From: Tetrapyrgos nigripes
Taxonomy: Eukaryota; Basidiomycota; Agaricomycetes; Agaricales; Campanellaceae
Direction: 5' to 3'
Length of the DNA stretch: 64,000 nucleotides
Assembly: GCA_013368315.1 (NCBI GenBank)
Contig: JAACJM010000031.1
Span: 124,001 to 188,000 of the forward strand
Positions 1 through 11,311 of this stretch are shown one piece after another. The translations under genes and the position numbers were made by a program. Below the pieces are notes generated by a model. The model saw nothing but the letters and a program-made list of their open reading frames with translations, made no database searches and was not told where the DNA came from. Numbering within the stretch: position 1 is the stretch's first letter; every line of letters starts with the position of its first letter.

Positions 1-960
1 AAGTAAGCGTAACTAACTAGATTACTATCTAATCTACATTTAATCTAATGTTGATGGCTGCTTATTAATTCGCCAATTCAACAGAAAGAAAACATACACG
101 TACGTTCCTGATATCAACACCCACCCAACGTTCCTCCGAACCTAACCCATTCTCAAAATTCTGTTGTCGCATCACCTCGTCTATACTCGCACCCCATCTG
201 GGGAGAAATCTTCTCCTTAGACCAAGTTCCTCGGACCTCTCCCTAAACTGCAACATCATAACTTTCTTCGAGTTGACTTCTCGAGCGAGACGGGGTTTTG
301 GTTTGGCTTTGAGGTAATACATATAAGACAATTAGGGATTGTCGTTGATCAGGAGTAAGCTATTGTGTAGATTAGATGTAGAAGTAAACACAAACTCACA
401 CGAGAATCCGAGTGAGTTAGACCTGTGCTGATGAGGAACCCAAGAACAAGACCGGCAATCTCGGTGAGACTCCTGGAACGAGACCAAGAGAGCGAGAGCG
501 AGATCCCATTTTCCATTTTCCTTTTCTATGTTGGCACTTTGTCATTCTTCCTTTAATCTTCTATCTTTTCATTCTCATTATTAATTTTCTGGTTATCTAC
601 GGCGTACGCTAACAAAGCTCACCCTTCTGGCTCTGCTCTGCTGCCCCTCCTCCTCGCTCCTCACCACTGTTTTCGAGTCTACCAACCAACCAAAACCTAT
701 CGTTACCTGTCTTCCCTCTCCTCGATCTCCCAAGAATAGAGAAATCAAGAATCCTCCACGGCTTTGGCTTCAAATATACACGTACCTCTATTCGCGAAGG
801 AAAAATCGGGGCACTAATAGTAATACGACCCGCTCGAGTGTAGTTACTAGCAGGCAGATGTATATACTAGAGTGTGTGTCGAGTGTAATGTTCATATTAA
901 ACAAATGTCAGTATTTATTGACATAATTGGGGTACTTGTAATGAATATTTCCTACTATAG
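1..960. other. No gene recognised (left edge)
   Basis: I see no conserved coding exon in this stretch. Around 480-760 it becomes pyrimidine-rich on the plus strand, with CTCTCC and CCTCCT runs, but nothing downstream lets me call it a promoter. Its right edge is a plausible 3' splice site (ending in TATAG) directly before the oxidase fragment that starts at 961. The upstream exons of that oxidase are not visible here. Confidence 0.4.
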
Positions 961-1096
961 GACCATGATGCTTACGATGACCTTGCTAGATTGGAATGGC
1001 TATTTCCACCGTATATGGAGAAGCCTCGTCCCACCTATACTGGCTTGCCAAAAACTTTTGATTACAACGCCAAGATTACACTTGACGTTGATCTTC

Positions 1097-3327
1097 TATG
1101 CTGTGCTATCGTGGAAAGTATTATTCCGACCTAAAACATCATTTCCGAACGCAAAAGCGTGACATGTGACACCCGAATTGACATATAAATCCTGAATTCA
1201 AGAAGGCGAGTATTGAATTCCTAGAGTTCAGATCCGAGCTCTTGAAGGCGAGTGCCGAATTCAGAGGAACAATGACCGAATTTATGAAGTGAGTACTGAA
1301 TAAAGAGAATTGACTCCTGACCACTGATTTACGCTTTTGCCGAATGATCGGGGAATGGTCCGAATACTTGCAGAAGTTGGACCGAAATCAGCATCTCAGA
1401 TTATATTGAATTTCACTAGAATTATTTGGACCGACATTGAAGCTTTGCTGAGCCTCCTGTAAGTAGTTAGCAGGAATAACTGATTAAATAATTATGAATC
1501 GAGACATTATGTATTTCCGTGCACTTGAGAGCGTCGTTCCTCTTTCTTTGGGAGAATGCAGATTTTAATTGGTTTTGCCCAGAACTCCTATCATTTGCTA
1601 CCATGTCCCACGATACCTATGTCCCGCGCTCCTGAGGCAAGTAGGTGTAGTTGTATGGACACTTATGTAAAGCATATAAGGGGAAATGCACTTAGCAAAT
1701 AGTCATATCTTGGAAAAATATTTAGTGCAATGCCAGTTTGTGTTGTCAGTGGTCAACCTGTACTGTCTCTGTTCAGTTCTGCACTCAGCACTCTTGATTT
1801 GGTACACCCTTCCTTCAATTCGGTACTCCTTGTCTCAATTTGGTACACCCTTCCTTCACTTCGGTACGGTATAGGTAAATCTGCAGACACCCTTCGTATA
1901 GCATTGTAGATTACTGTATAGGACTATATGTACAATACCATATATATATGTGACCTACAGGATGATTTTAAAGTTGTGTATTAGCTGTACACAGAGTGTA
2001 AAAATCTTCAAAAAAAGGAGTATAAGCACAGCCACAGATTTTTTCCTGAAACATTCTTACAGATTTTCTCTATTCAAGATATCAGGAGAGTATCTATACA
2101 TTCTCATGAGTGTATATCAATGTGAATCTGTAAAGCAAGGACACTCAAGATGTCTCATAATGCTTTGAGATGCTTGCTACCTGCATTTCACTACTGATCT
2201 TTGAATATCCTATTATATCAAACAATTGGTAGTATTTGGCTCATGTCTGAGCATGTTTCTACAAGATAATACATTATAATAACTTCAAGATAATTTGTAC
2301 TCATTGTAATTTTTGGGAAGGGTGTCTGCAGGGTGTCTGCAGACACCTTAAGTAAAGGTAGATAGTCACATCAGACACTTGCTTGTGGCAGTTAATGACC
2401 CTGTAGTAGAAATAATACCAAGTTATTGTCGTTTTCGAAAAAGTTCGCGCGCGCGTCACTTTGGTTAATTTTCGAGTTTTTGGGCTCAATTTTGTGAGAG
2501 CTGCAGCTTGCTCATTTCCCCACCTTTGCCTTCATTTTTAGCACAAAACAACATTATTTCAGTGTCTCTAGGGTATGGTGTACATAGCTAGACCTGTGAT
2601 ACACTTGTTGTCATACTCACTTTTCGGGCTCCCTCTACTGTATCTGAGCAAATGTGTGATATCTGCGGAGAGTACAGGCAAGCTAAGGCTGTCTAGCAAA
2701 GCCCAGGGAGTTTATGGAGGGATCTAGGAAGCAGCTAAAGTGAGAACAATGCCCTAGTCACAGATAATTGCAGCCCGCTATTCCACATGTCATCAACTTC
2801 TGCTTTGTTCCTCTACCACCATCATGGTTCACGGCCGGCCACTTTCAGACGATCTGCAACACACTCTTATTCACCTAGGACATCATCTACCTCTCTCCAA
2901 ATCAGAAAGTGTCACAGTCACAAGTCTGAGACTTAGGTATGTGCACAAATGGCCATCATTCTTGTTATTCATAGTAGGTAGAAGAAATGTGTGTACTATA
3001 CAAGAAACTAACAAGAGCAATGATTTTGACAAGGTATGAGTCAGTAGTGATAAGAATCAGAGTGTCTGCAGGGTGTCTGTAGGGTGTCTGCAGGGGGTGT
3101 CTGCAGATTTCTGATACCTGACTTTGGTACACCCTTCCTTAATTCGGTATTCCATCCTCAGACTTGGGTATTTGCTCGTGTGAATTCGGGACTCGACACT
3201 CTGAATTCAATAGTTGCCTTCTTGAATTCGGGAGTTAGATGTCAATTCGGGAGTCACATGTCACGCTTTTGCATTCGGAAATGGCGTTTTAAGTCGGAAA
3301 TAATACTTTCCACGATAGCACAGCATA
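1097..3327. mobile_element. TIR DNA element inserted in the oxidase gene (non-autonomous)
   Basis: The two ends are inverted copies of each other for about 200 bp, starting TATGCTGTGCTATCGTGG. They contain repeated GAATTCGGGAGTC-like subunits and a shared CGCTTTTGC block. The element is flanked by the direct repeat ATCTTC (1091-1096 and 3328-3333). Removing it with one copy of the repeat rejoins the oxidase reading frame exactly. No transposase is visible, so it probably moved by borrowing one. The superfamily is unassigned; a 6-bp duplication is unusual and fits few groups. A second TIR element (1868-3118) is nested inside. Confidence 0.75.
1868..3118. mobile_element. Nested TIR element with GTGTCTGCAGG subterminal repeats, copy 1
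   Basis: The left end begins GGTATAGGTAAATCTGCAG and the right end is the inverse of GGTATCAGAAATCTGCAG. Both ends carry multiple CTGCAGACACCC units. The 1.25-kb interior has no convincing protein. A second copy at 58710-59773 matches this one nearly base for base with only small indels, which shows the unit was recently mobile. It lies inside the outer element 1097-3327, so it inserted later. A clean duplication could not be fixed because the flanks carry GGTAC-rich repeats. Confidence 0.7.
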
Positions 3328-3803
3328 ATCTTCCTACAGGAGCGGAGAATGTTTCTGGTAAGCTGCCCATTACTACAGAGGAACCAAATTAAGTCCTCAC
3401 TCACCTCCCTACAGTCGTCATCATGGACTTTGGTTTCGCCACCCACGGTGTACACATGGATCAGTGTCTTGTTGGCCTCGTATCAGAACTGTCTCACAAC
3501 AAGACGAAACTGACTGTTACAGGCCCCCCATCTACGACCATCTACTCTCCAGGTCCAGCCTTTGTATTCGTTCTTGCTGATGGTGTACCCGGTTTTGGAT
3601 CGAAGACTAATTGGTACTGGTACTCAGCTGCCTGTGGATGAAGATGCACTTGCAAAGTGAGTGAATTTGGGCACCTAAATTTGAGTACTGCAACACTCAC
3701 CCTTTGATGATATAGCATCCTTTCCACCCCACTGCTCTACTTGGACAAATGGATCGCTGCTCATCCTGGAGAACCTGTCCCAGCACCTTCTACACCTGCT
3801 TGA

Positions 3804-4308
3804 TTCTTGGGGGCTATTTCTCCCGCCTTGTGTCTATGAACGTTATATCAATCACAATGTAAACACATACTTACCATAATCCTATGGTCACTGCTTTTGT
3901 CACTGTAGAAGATTTAACGAGGACGCAGCGATCCTAGACCCAACAGCGGTCAGTGACCTTTTCCTTTCTAGCCGTCAGTATCAACTCCAACCAATTGGCC
4001 CAGTAAAATAGCAATCGCTGCTGCTGGCACTAAAACGATGCTATAAGCAAGGAATAAAAAGGATGAAAGTAGTAGTCTCAAATGCTTTATTAATTTCTTT
4101 CATGTACCTTTACTACTCGGAGTAACACTGCGGGATTTGTGGACATTTCTCCTGCACTCAGTAAAAGTAACCGCCACCCCGCTTGGGGCAACAGCGAGGA
4201 TTGCTGGCATTCCATCATAGAATTCTAGTTCCCATGCCTATACATACAAAGTAAAAATCTCTCTAGCACCTCTGCTTCATTCTTTCCATCCTTGTCCCCA
4301 AGGGAGTC
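3804..4308. other. Spacer behind the oxidase remnant
   Basis: No conserved reading frame or RNA gene seen. A few splice-like signals are present, but the translated pieces match nothing I recognise. Confidence 0.3.
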
Positions 4309-4435
4309 ACGCCGAAAATACAAAAATATCCGCTCAGCAGAAAGGCGTACAGAAACACACTTTTTTACAGATATATCTTATATCAGTAGTAGTGATGTGA
4401 TCTATCCATCAAGCAGATATTTTTGTCTTTTCGGT
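4309..4435. mobile_element. 127-bp MITE, copy 1 (GCCGAAAATACAAAA ends)
   Basis: The left end GCCGAAAATACAAAA mirrors the right end TTTTTGTCTTTTCGG. The interior, including ACAGATATATCTTATATCAG, is nearly identical to 14201-14329. There is no coding capacity. Two copies with the same ends in unrelated flanks make a small terminal-inverted-repeat element the simplest reading. Confidence 0.65.
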
Positions 4436-4546
4436 ATGAGTGGCTGAATGGTTATCCATAACCAAGGGGGCCAAGGAAAAAAATTTAAGGATATAGGGTC
4501 AGAAAAATTTTTAAGGCCTTCAGCCACTGAACCAACCAATTACCTA

Positions 4547-5627
4547 TAGGGAATAGCACGGGTTGGCGGGGAAGTGATGGGTTACGGGGACAGGATATGG
4601 CAGGGACAGGTTGGCTTTTCTCATCCCGCTCCAAACCCGCGACCCGTCAGATGGGGAAATGACCCGCCACCAGATGGATACGAAGGCCACCAGCAGCAGG
4701 GTGTGGTAAAGAGCACACACTTAGCTCTAAGCAATAGGTGTAGACAGAACAACAATAGACAGATAACAATGAGAGACTAGTCCCAAGACAAAGTTAATAT
4801 TGAGTGAAAACAAGAAATACATGAGATGCTCACCTAGTCCCAAGACAAAGAGGTCAAGATGGGGACTAGGGAGCTACTACTCTAAGCTTATATACACAGA
4901 ACAGAAATAAAGATAAAAGCTGAGTAAAGCGAAGAAAGGAATCGGAGAACTGTCCAGAACAATCAAAGTACAGCCTGTTGTCCCTGTAAGAGATGTATCA
5001 TAAAAACATGAACAAAAGATGAACAAGCTGTGCATAGTGTCCCTGTAAGAGATGTATCATAAAAAGATGAACAAATGATGAAACAGGGGATAGTAGCTGT
5101 GCATAGATGATCAAGGAAAGATGAACAAAAGATAGGGCAAAGGATGAACAAAACGATGATCAAAAGGCAGTGACTGATGAAGAAAAGAAACAGAAAATGA
5201 ACGAAAATACCCTGAAATAATACTGTCACGACACAGGGAACAAACAGGGAAACTACGTAGAATTTTCTTGAATATTTATTTCGACTTGCTCTTTAATTGT
5301 ATGACGATTTCCATTGACTCGCTCTGCACCTTCATTATTTACAAGACTCAGTACTAACAAACCAGTAATATAAGCTCTTAAAATATATCTATTATCCATC
5401 ACTAGGAATATTTACAGAAGTACTTACTGCACGAGAATTGCCAAGAACCATAACAGGGTACTAGCTATATTCGTTGTACAATTTGTGTATGATCCCCGCC
5501 TCAATACTGGTAACCCGTGGGTTTTGCTTCTGACCCGTCTGCCCCGCCGCTATCCCCTGACCCGTGATGGCGGGGACGGGGACAGGTCAAAAAATTTTAC
5601 CTGTGGGATCCCCGTGCTGTTCCCTAA
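4547..5627. mobile_element. Possible TIR element with TAGGGAAYAGCACGGG ends
   Basis: TAGGGAATAGCACGGG at the left and the inverse of TAGGGAACAGCACGGGG at the right face each other. On both sides they run into GC-rich stretches made of GACCCG and GGGGACGGG units. The AT-rich middle holds two direct repeats but no protein. The ends are diverged and no duplication could be fixed, so the limits are approximate. Confidence 0.45.
4978..5110. repeat. Two ~60-bp direct repeats
   Basis: GTCCCTGTAAGAGATGTATC followed by ATAAAAA-ATGAACAAA occurs at about 4980 and again at about 5039. Both copies are followed by AGCTGTGCATAG. This is a local tandem duplication in the interior of the preceding element. 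Confidence 0.6.
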
Positions 5628-5639
5628 ATTTACCTAACC

Positions 5640-6022
5640 CTAAGGGAGCAATAACATAGGGCTATGTTATTATGAGGTCGAATGAAATGAGGTTGAGTTT
5701 ATTACACTTGACTTCTGCTTGTGGCTATGCTTAAATGGTCCCGTCTATCTGTCCGATAAACGGGTTTGGACTGGAGTGATCCGTGGGGCTGTCCTGGTGT
5801 GATCCAATGGAAAGAAATATTAGTTCTGACGCAACAGGCGGCCACGCCTACTGCTGGCAAATTCCGTTTGCACCATGCAATGTATTACGAGGCCAAATAG
5901 AGTTTTCTACACTCGGTTTCTGCGTGTGGCTATGTTTAAAGCCTCCCGATTTTCCCCATCCGTCTTTTTCTGTCACTTGCCCCTATTATTAAGCTCCGGG
6001 CCGCAACTCTCACTGCCTTTTT
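5640..6022. other. Spacer with two diverged direct repeats
   Basis: The block around 5672-5740 (TTATTATGAGG ... GTGGCTATGCTTAAA) recurs in diverged form at about 5881-5945 (GTATTACGAGG ... GTGGCTATGTTTAAA). No gene is visible; this is probably repeat debris. Confidence 0.35.
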
Positions 6023-6510
6023 TCATCCTCTTCGCAAGTTAGAAAACCTACATGATTCATTTTTATTTTCATTTCTTGTATTTTCAACATTACCTTCTGG
6101 CCTCGTACTCACCACGCCTGGGCACTGGCCCACAACTCTTTCATCCTTCTTGACCTGATACAGCCATGAATAAGGATCTGGACTGGCAGGAAACTTTGTG
6201 AACCATTCGATGTAGGCAAGATGCTTTGATGGGCGCCTCATAGAGCTGAAGAGCAAGTTGAACTTATCTTCTGGTAGTGTGAAAGTGACACATACTCTAC
6301 CAACGTGCATTCCTATAAAAAGTGAAGTTATGAGCATAAGTGTAGAATGACAGATCTAATTGCACCTTACCTCGCAATGTATTCAGGTTCCTTGATGAAG
6401 CTGTGTTGTCATACTTGATCAGCAGTATCAAACTGGGAGTACTTCACCACCCGGTTATGCTTATTGTATCGATGAGGATGAGCCATGATAGAGTCCAAAG
6501 AGGAATTGTC
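6023..6510 (-). pseudogene. C-terminal fragment of a mushroom transposon-associated protein
   Basis: After an intron (about 6314-6371 on the minus strand) the protein reads HVGRVCVTFTLPEDKFNLLF, then KHLAYIEWFTKFPASPDPYS. I associate this pattern (GRVRVVFSLP...HLAYVEWF) with the C-terminus of a repeat-associated protein common in Agaricomycetes; its biochemical role is unknown to me. The upstream exon (KYDNTASSRNLNTLR) needs a frame change near 6420, so the copy looks decayed. It sits beside the ~80-bp tandem array and opposite another fragment of the same kind at 11590-11945. Confidence 0.5.
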
Positions 6511-6530
6511 TTATCCCTGAGTTTCATAGC

Positions 6531-6697
6531 ACTGTTAAGCATACATCTTTTGGTCTTGTTTGTACAATTTGTGAGTGCACAGTCACTGCATGCAGTTGAG
6601 CACTGGTGGTACTGTTAAGCACACATTTTTTGTTTGTTTTTTGTTTGTACACTCTGCGAGTACATAGCCACAGTCTGAGACCTGTGCATATGGCACT
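6531..6697. repeat. ~80-bp tandem array, left part (interrupted by Harbinger element)
   Basis: Units begin ACTGTTAAGC followed by ACACATTTTTTGTTTG. Starts are at 6531 and 6611, with a third at 6695 that is cut after ACT. The array resumes at 11312 on the other side of the Harbinger element. Confidence 0.75.
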
Positions 6698-6749
6698 AGG
6701 GACATTCAAAGTTGCTGGCCAATGGTCCAACAGCAACAATTGTCACAAT

Positions 6750-8346
6750 CCTGTCACTAGTAGTCACACATAGTCACATCTGCCAGCTCATAGCGTACAG
6801 CTGTATTGTAACTCGCTGTCTATTTCATTATCCATTATTCTATTCATCAGGAAAAATACAACTCGACTTTTACCACCTTTTTCCAGCTTTTTCATAACTT
6901 TTTTGGACAGTCCGATTACTTCTATAACACAGGTCCAATGACTTTTATAAGCTGTCCAATGACTTATAAGTACCAAAAAGCACTGCGAAAAGCTGTCAGA
7001 AGAATCCAGAAAGATTAGGCGCTCATACCTCCAAATACACAATAAAAGCAGGGAAAGATATATATTACAGCTGTACATAGATACATGTAGATATTCAATA
7101 ATCTACCAGAGGCTCCCGAACCCTCAGTTCTCCAAGATGACACTAGTCCAAGAATATCTGTAAATGAGAATGAAATCAGCGGCTGAGCAATATCAGAGGA
7201 CAAGTGGCAGGATACTACAAACTTCACACCTCACTCTTGAAGACAGCTTGACTGGAGCAGTACGACGTCGGCTCACATATCTGTAGGAACAAAATCAGCG
7301 CTGAGTTAGCACTCGCAAAGCACTCAAGGGAATGTGAATGTACATGTGGAAACAATTCCTTTGAAACAGATACCATTCGGGAAATGAAAATGTTCTAGAT
7401 CTATGTGTTGTAGTTAGATGGAGCCAGCTTTTAAGAACAGTGTAAAAATGTACCTCCAATGCCTGAAGCAATGCCGGTCAATACCACTCCGGAAACCTTG
7501 AGAGCTACTTCCAAAACCTTCAGCTATTCTCCTGTCATCAACCCAGATCTACACCACGGTCTTAAAAGCAAGGAGTCAGTGCTAATGGTAGCCAGAAGAC
7601 GAAGCTATGCATACCTTAAAGACTGTGAAAGCTGGCAGACACGAAAGGGACACTAGGAAGACAGCAGTGAAATGAGCTCAAAGGATAAAGGAAGTGGTTG
7701 CAAAGGAAGACGTGTCAACAAAATGAACAGTATGTGATCATAACTGTATAGGTGGCTGGTGGAGTTTCAAACTTCCCCAAGCGAAAATATTTGCTCAAGT
7801 CCCAGTCTGCTGTCAGCGTTACCTCCATGTCGTTGTGCTCATCGTTGTCATAGTCATTCCAACTTCCCTTTCGACCCCGCCTCTATGACCGGCCTAATGT
7901 TCTCATTTATAGGCAAATGGGGCTACTTGCTCAGCACTGCCAAGTGCAACTTTACGCAAACATGTATTGCCTCATTTCCCTACCTCCAAGACATGTCGCA
8001 TTGTCGTCGTTGTTCATCCCTTTCTTATTGCTTTAATTTTTGAAGTCTCCTTTTGTGTAGATATTCATCAATGTTCCATGCTTATCTGTCTTTCATTTCT
8101 ACTAGTAGTAATGCAGAGACTTCATACATCTGTGATAAAAAGTCCTTAGAAGTACTACGGGTGCAAGAAAAAGTTCTCGGGAAGTCAGAGTCCAGTAAAA
8201 AAAGTCCTTTGGTAAGTAAAAGTCCAAAAAAGTACTCCAAAAAAAAGTCCTCTCCTAAAAAAGGCACAAAAAGCGATGAAAAGTTCCCAGAAGTCTGGAG
8301 AAGTCCATTTGTATTTTTGCTGATGTTTTCATTTCATCTCTAATCA
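6750..8346. other. Harbinger left interior, no certain gene
   Basis: About 1.6 kb separates the left TIR from the Myb-like gene. Short coding-like stretches occur, such as IFNNLPEAPEPSVLQDD at about 7091-7140, but I could not build a gene from them. Between about 8140 and 8330 the plus strand repeats AAAAGTCC-type units many times in purine-rich context, just upstream of the Myb-like start codon. Confidence 0.35.
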
Positions 8347-9643
8347 ATGGGAGACCAATGGAGTGAGGAGCAGACATGGGAGCTTATTGCAGAGTTCAAG
8401 AAGTCCAAGAATTTTAAAGTACTCTGGGGTCCCAAAGCTGGAGAGGTGTGTAGTGGATCCCTCCCGAAATACTCAGCACACTGACAATTCCACTGCACAG
8501 AACACTTTGGGTGATAGCAAGGCCACTGTACATGTCTGTATTGCTCAAAAACTCTATCCTGAGAGATATACCGCAGATAGGACAAAGGCTACAAACTGAA
8601 TCAAGAACAAGATTACCAGGTATGTCATTTCCACTGTCATGAAGCTTCTTCCTCACATTTAGAGCACTAGGCTTGAGACTGCATTCAAGAAGCATGCAAA
8701 CCGGCTCAAGAAGACTGGTGAAGGCATACAAGAGCCTTATTACATCACTTCTACTGGTCCTAATCATGACATGGATGGCCAGGTGCGTAACATTTGGGAG
8801 GACATTGTAGACCACTTCCCCTACCTTCCAGATCACTGGAAGGTCTGGTACTTGAAGCCAAACCTTGTCCCCATCTGATTCATGACTGGCATTGGTCCAA
8901 ATGGTCCTCAGATGATTATGGTTCAGGCTACAGCTCCTCCCCATCTTCCTTATCTGGGTCCTTCCTCTGCAGCTCCAGAGACTCTTATTACCAATGCTCC
9001 TACCTCAGCAGATCATTCTACACCTCCACAGGCCTCCCAAGGTGTCCTGAGCACTACTAATGGTCTGCAGCACACTATATCTGACTCATTGATTGATCCT
9101 CACCTTCTCAACACTCCACTGGCTACTCGTACTCCACAGACCCCTACCCCTGCTTCTGCAGACAGGGAGAATGCTGCACCCACCTCTTCTGATCATCGTC
9201 AGGCTCCTCATTTGTCCTCCTTCTCTGTGCTAAAGGCTACAAACAAGGAACCACCCAGTGTCATTCCTCAAAAGCGAAGCTTTGAGCAAGACCTTGTTGA
9301 TATCCAACAGTGAGTCTGGTCTTGTTGCTAATAGTATAGAGTCATACTCATTGCCTTTTTCAGGGAGATGATGGGCAAGGTCAATGACTGTGCTGATGAC
9401 CATCACCAGGCCAAAAAAGTGAAGGTTCAGCATTCTGAGCATAGACTCAAACTAGAAGAATGCAAATTGGAACTGGAGGAGCGGAAGCTTGCTATGGAGG
9501 CATTCTGGATGAATGCTATTAGCTGAAATGAGTACAGAGCACAGCTGAAGCTGCCTCATGAGCCCTCCCCAGACTGGGACTACCAACAAGTTGACTTTGA
9601 TCTGGAGTCTGCAGGTGAAGGGACCCATAGTATGTTGATTTAA
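8347..9643 (+). pseudogene. Harbinger Myb/SANT-like accessory protein
   Basis: In PIF/Harbinger elements a Myb-like protein binds the transposase, brings it to DNA and aids nuclear entry. The start reads MGDQWSEEQTWELIAEFKK, matching the WTEEQTWALI opening of mushroom homologues. Two short introns follow (about 8448-8502 and 8637-8679), then KKHANRLKKTGEG, YITSTGPNHDMDGQV and FMTGIGPNGPQ. After another intron (about 9311-9363) comes a charged coiled-coil stretch (LKLEECKLELEERKLAMEAF). Three in-frame TGA codons at 8597, 8876 and 9524 break the frame. The first replaces an arginine that relatives keep before the IKNKI segment. Splice sites otherwise look intact, so decay is by point mutation. 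Confidence 0.75.
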
Positions 9644-9716
9644 GTATCTTATCCAAGCTATACCATTTGTTTATTACTAGTACACCATTATTTTAAATTC
9701 CTCCGTTCCTTTCATG

Positions 9717-11149
9717 TCATAGAGCCCTTATATAATTAATTTCTTCTACTAATACCCTTTGTTTTGCCTCACCCTGCTCATCTTCATCACCTTCTATGTC
9801 TAGTTCAATTATCCCTATATCCCTGTCAAGACCCTTGTTAGATCCTCCTACCCCACTATAGAAATGTACGGCACTTTCAGTGCCTTCTACATTGATGATA
9901 AGGTTATGAAGGATAATAGCAATGGTAATCCACTGACAAGCCCTTACGTGGTCTTGTGTAGAATTGATATCAACATGACCTCGTAGACATTGCCATCATC
10001 CTTTGAGTGCCCCAATGCAATGCTCAGAGTGAACTCTAAGATGAGAAACAGCTTTGTCATAGACTTGATTTGCCAGGAGGTCTGCAGCTGGTTGCTTATG
10101 CACTGGCATCATAGTAGAAGTCACTGCATATGTGGAGTCTCCCCAGGCAAACTCGTGACCACTAAAGAGGAAGTAGGGAACCTGGATGTGCAGGTGTGCT
10201 CAAATGCTGAAGCATCATGAGCAGACCCGGTTTGTCCATGTGAAAAATCAATAATACACAGAGATGAGGGTATATTGCCAATCTGGGATCCTTCTCAGCC
10301 AAATGAGCCCCAAGAAAAGAAGAACAGAGAACATACCTGTGCATTTAAGCCATAATTGCACTTCCGAGTGTAATATTGTGCACCATTGAGACCATGTTTC
10401 ACATATAAGGCAACTATAGTGCCATCGTACATGAGATAACTCTCTCGCCATACCCCTTTAAATCCAAGATGCTCATCTACCCATTTCTTCTCTACTTCCT
10501 TCCCCTCAGGAGTCAAAGGCCGAGCAAAAAATGGTAGAAGCCACCCAATGGCCTCAAAACAATGCTCAATGTAGTTCTCCACAGAGCCCACAGAGATTCC
10601 ACAGATTCAGGCTATATCTTTGACAGAATTGCCATTTCCATAGCGTCCCATGCAATAGAGAGTGACAGCTAACTGAATTTCAACAGGAGCTTGTGGAGTG
10701 TTTGAAGTGTTTGTGAAGACCAGGTGGTCCTCAATGAGATCCAGGATAGTACAGAATACACAAGGTGATACCCAGACCATATCAACAAAGCGCTGATGGT
10801 CCTCAGAGCTTGGGCTGAGAGCAAAGTCAAGAAGAAGGTTGAGTTGACCACATTTCAACACAGGTGCACAGGGTCAAAGATATTGAGTGTCCTTGATGCC
10901 CTGTAGCACCTTTATATCAACTTGGAGCTCCTGAAGCATCTGTATGAGGTAATTATCCCAGTCTTCTGAGTCTTCTGAGGAGTCTGTGTCTGAGCGGGTG
11001 CCTGAAGCATGGGTGTCCAAGTTTGACTCCCCAGAAGAAGAATCAGAGTCAAGCTCCTCAGATTTTTCAGTGAGTTGTGCAAAATTATGAGTGAGCATAT
11101 GCATGGTGTAGGAGCGACAGTACTGCTCATGTACAGTTGTATGACCCAT
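9717..11149 (-). pseudogene. PIF/Harbinger DDE transposase
   Basis: The enzyme cuts and rejoins transposon ends. The N-terminus is acidic (SDSSSGESN region). The DDE nuclease fold follows: first aspartate in LMYDGTIVAL, second in FAWGDSTYAV, glutamate in RVHSEHCIGALKG, then the ACQWITIAIILHNLI helix. An intron of about 46 nt near 10290-10335 precedes PSSLCIIDFSHGQTGSAHD. The copy is dead: TGA codons at 10874-10876, 10607-10609 and 9996-9998, the last inside the conserved KG-R-WQ motif, plus a frame slip between the HDASAFEHT and HIQVPYFLF segments. It faces the Myb-like gene within the same pair of TIRs. Confidence 0.85.
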
Positions 11150-11311
11150 AGTGGCACAAGGAAAAGAACAGTTTTTTATCTACTTGATCTATTGATACAA
11201 GGCACAGGCACAGGTGTGACTTCCTATTTGGGCCAGTATAACATTACTTAAGCAATCGCTGGACCATTGGGCCACTGGCCAATGGTCCAACAGCCAACTT
11301 TGAATGTCCCT

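Larger units (their letters stand above)
961..3803 (+). pseudogene. Copper radical oxidase (glyoxal oxidase-like) C-terminal remnant, split by a transposon
   Basis: Copper radical oxidases are secreted enzymes that oxidise aldehydes or alcohols and produce hydrogen peroxide; they often support lignin breakdown. Exon 961-1096 reads DHDAYDDLARLEWLFPPYM then EKPRPTYTGLP, the family's 'PPY..RPxYTG' segment. The protein resumes at 3334 and, after a 57-nt intron, reads VIMDFGFATHGVHMDQ, the C-terminal DUF1929 motif. A further intron near 3657-3718 leads to a last exon ending PAPSTPA-stop. The gene is dead: a 2.2-kb TIR element sits in the exon with a 6-bp duplication, the reading frame slips by one base near 3607 just before IGTGTQLPVDEDAL, and the N-terminal four-fifths is missing. 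MDQC where relatives have MDQR fits a CpG to TpG change. Confidence 0.8.
6698..11311. mobile_element. PIF/Harbinger DNA transposon, complete but decayed
   Basis: The 4,614-bp element has terminal inverted repeats beginning AGGGACATTCAAAGTTG. It is flanked by the 3-bp duplication ACT (6695-6697 and 11312-11314); three-base duplications are characteristic of PIF/Harbinger. It carries the two expected genes facing each other: a Myb/SANT-like DNA-binding protein on plus (8347-9643) and a DDE transposase on minus (9717-11149). Subterminal GGCCAATGGTCCAACAGC blocks are present at both ends. Removing the element restores one unit of the surrounding tandem array. Both genes carry several in-frame TGA codons, so this copy cannot make its own proteins. 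Confidence 0.88.

Noticed and set aside
8414..8944. 176-codon minus-strand frame
   Set aside because: It is antisense to the Myb-like exons, whose plus-strand reading matches a known family and has splice sites.
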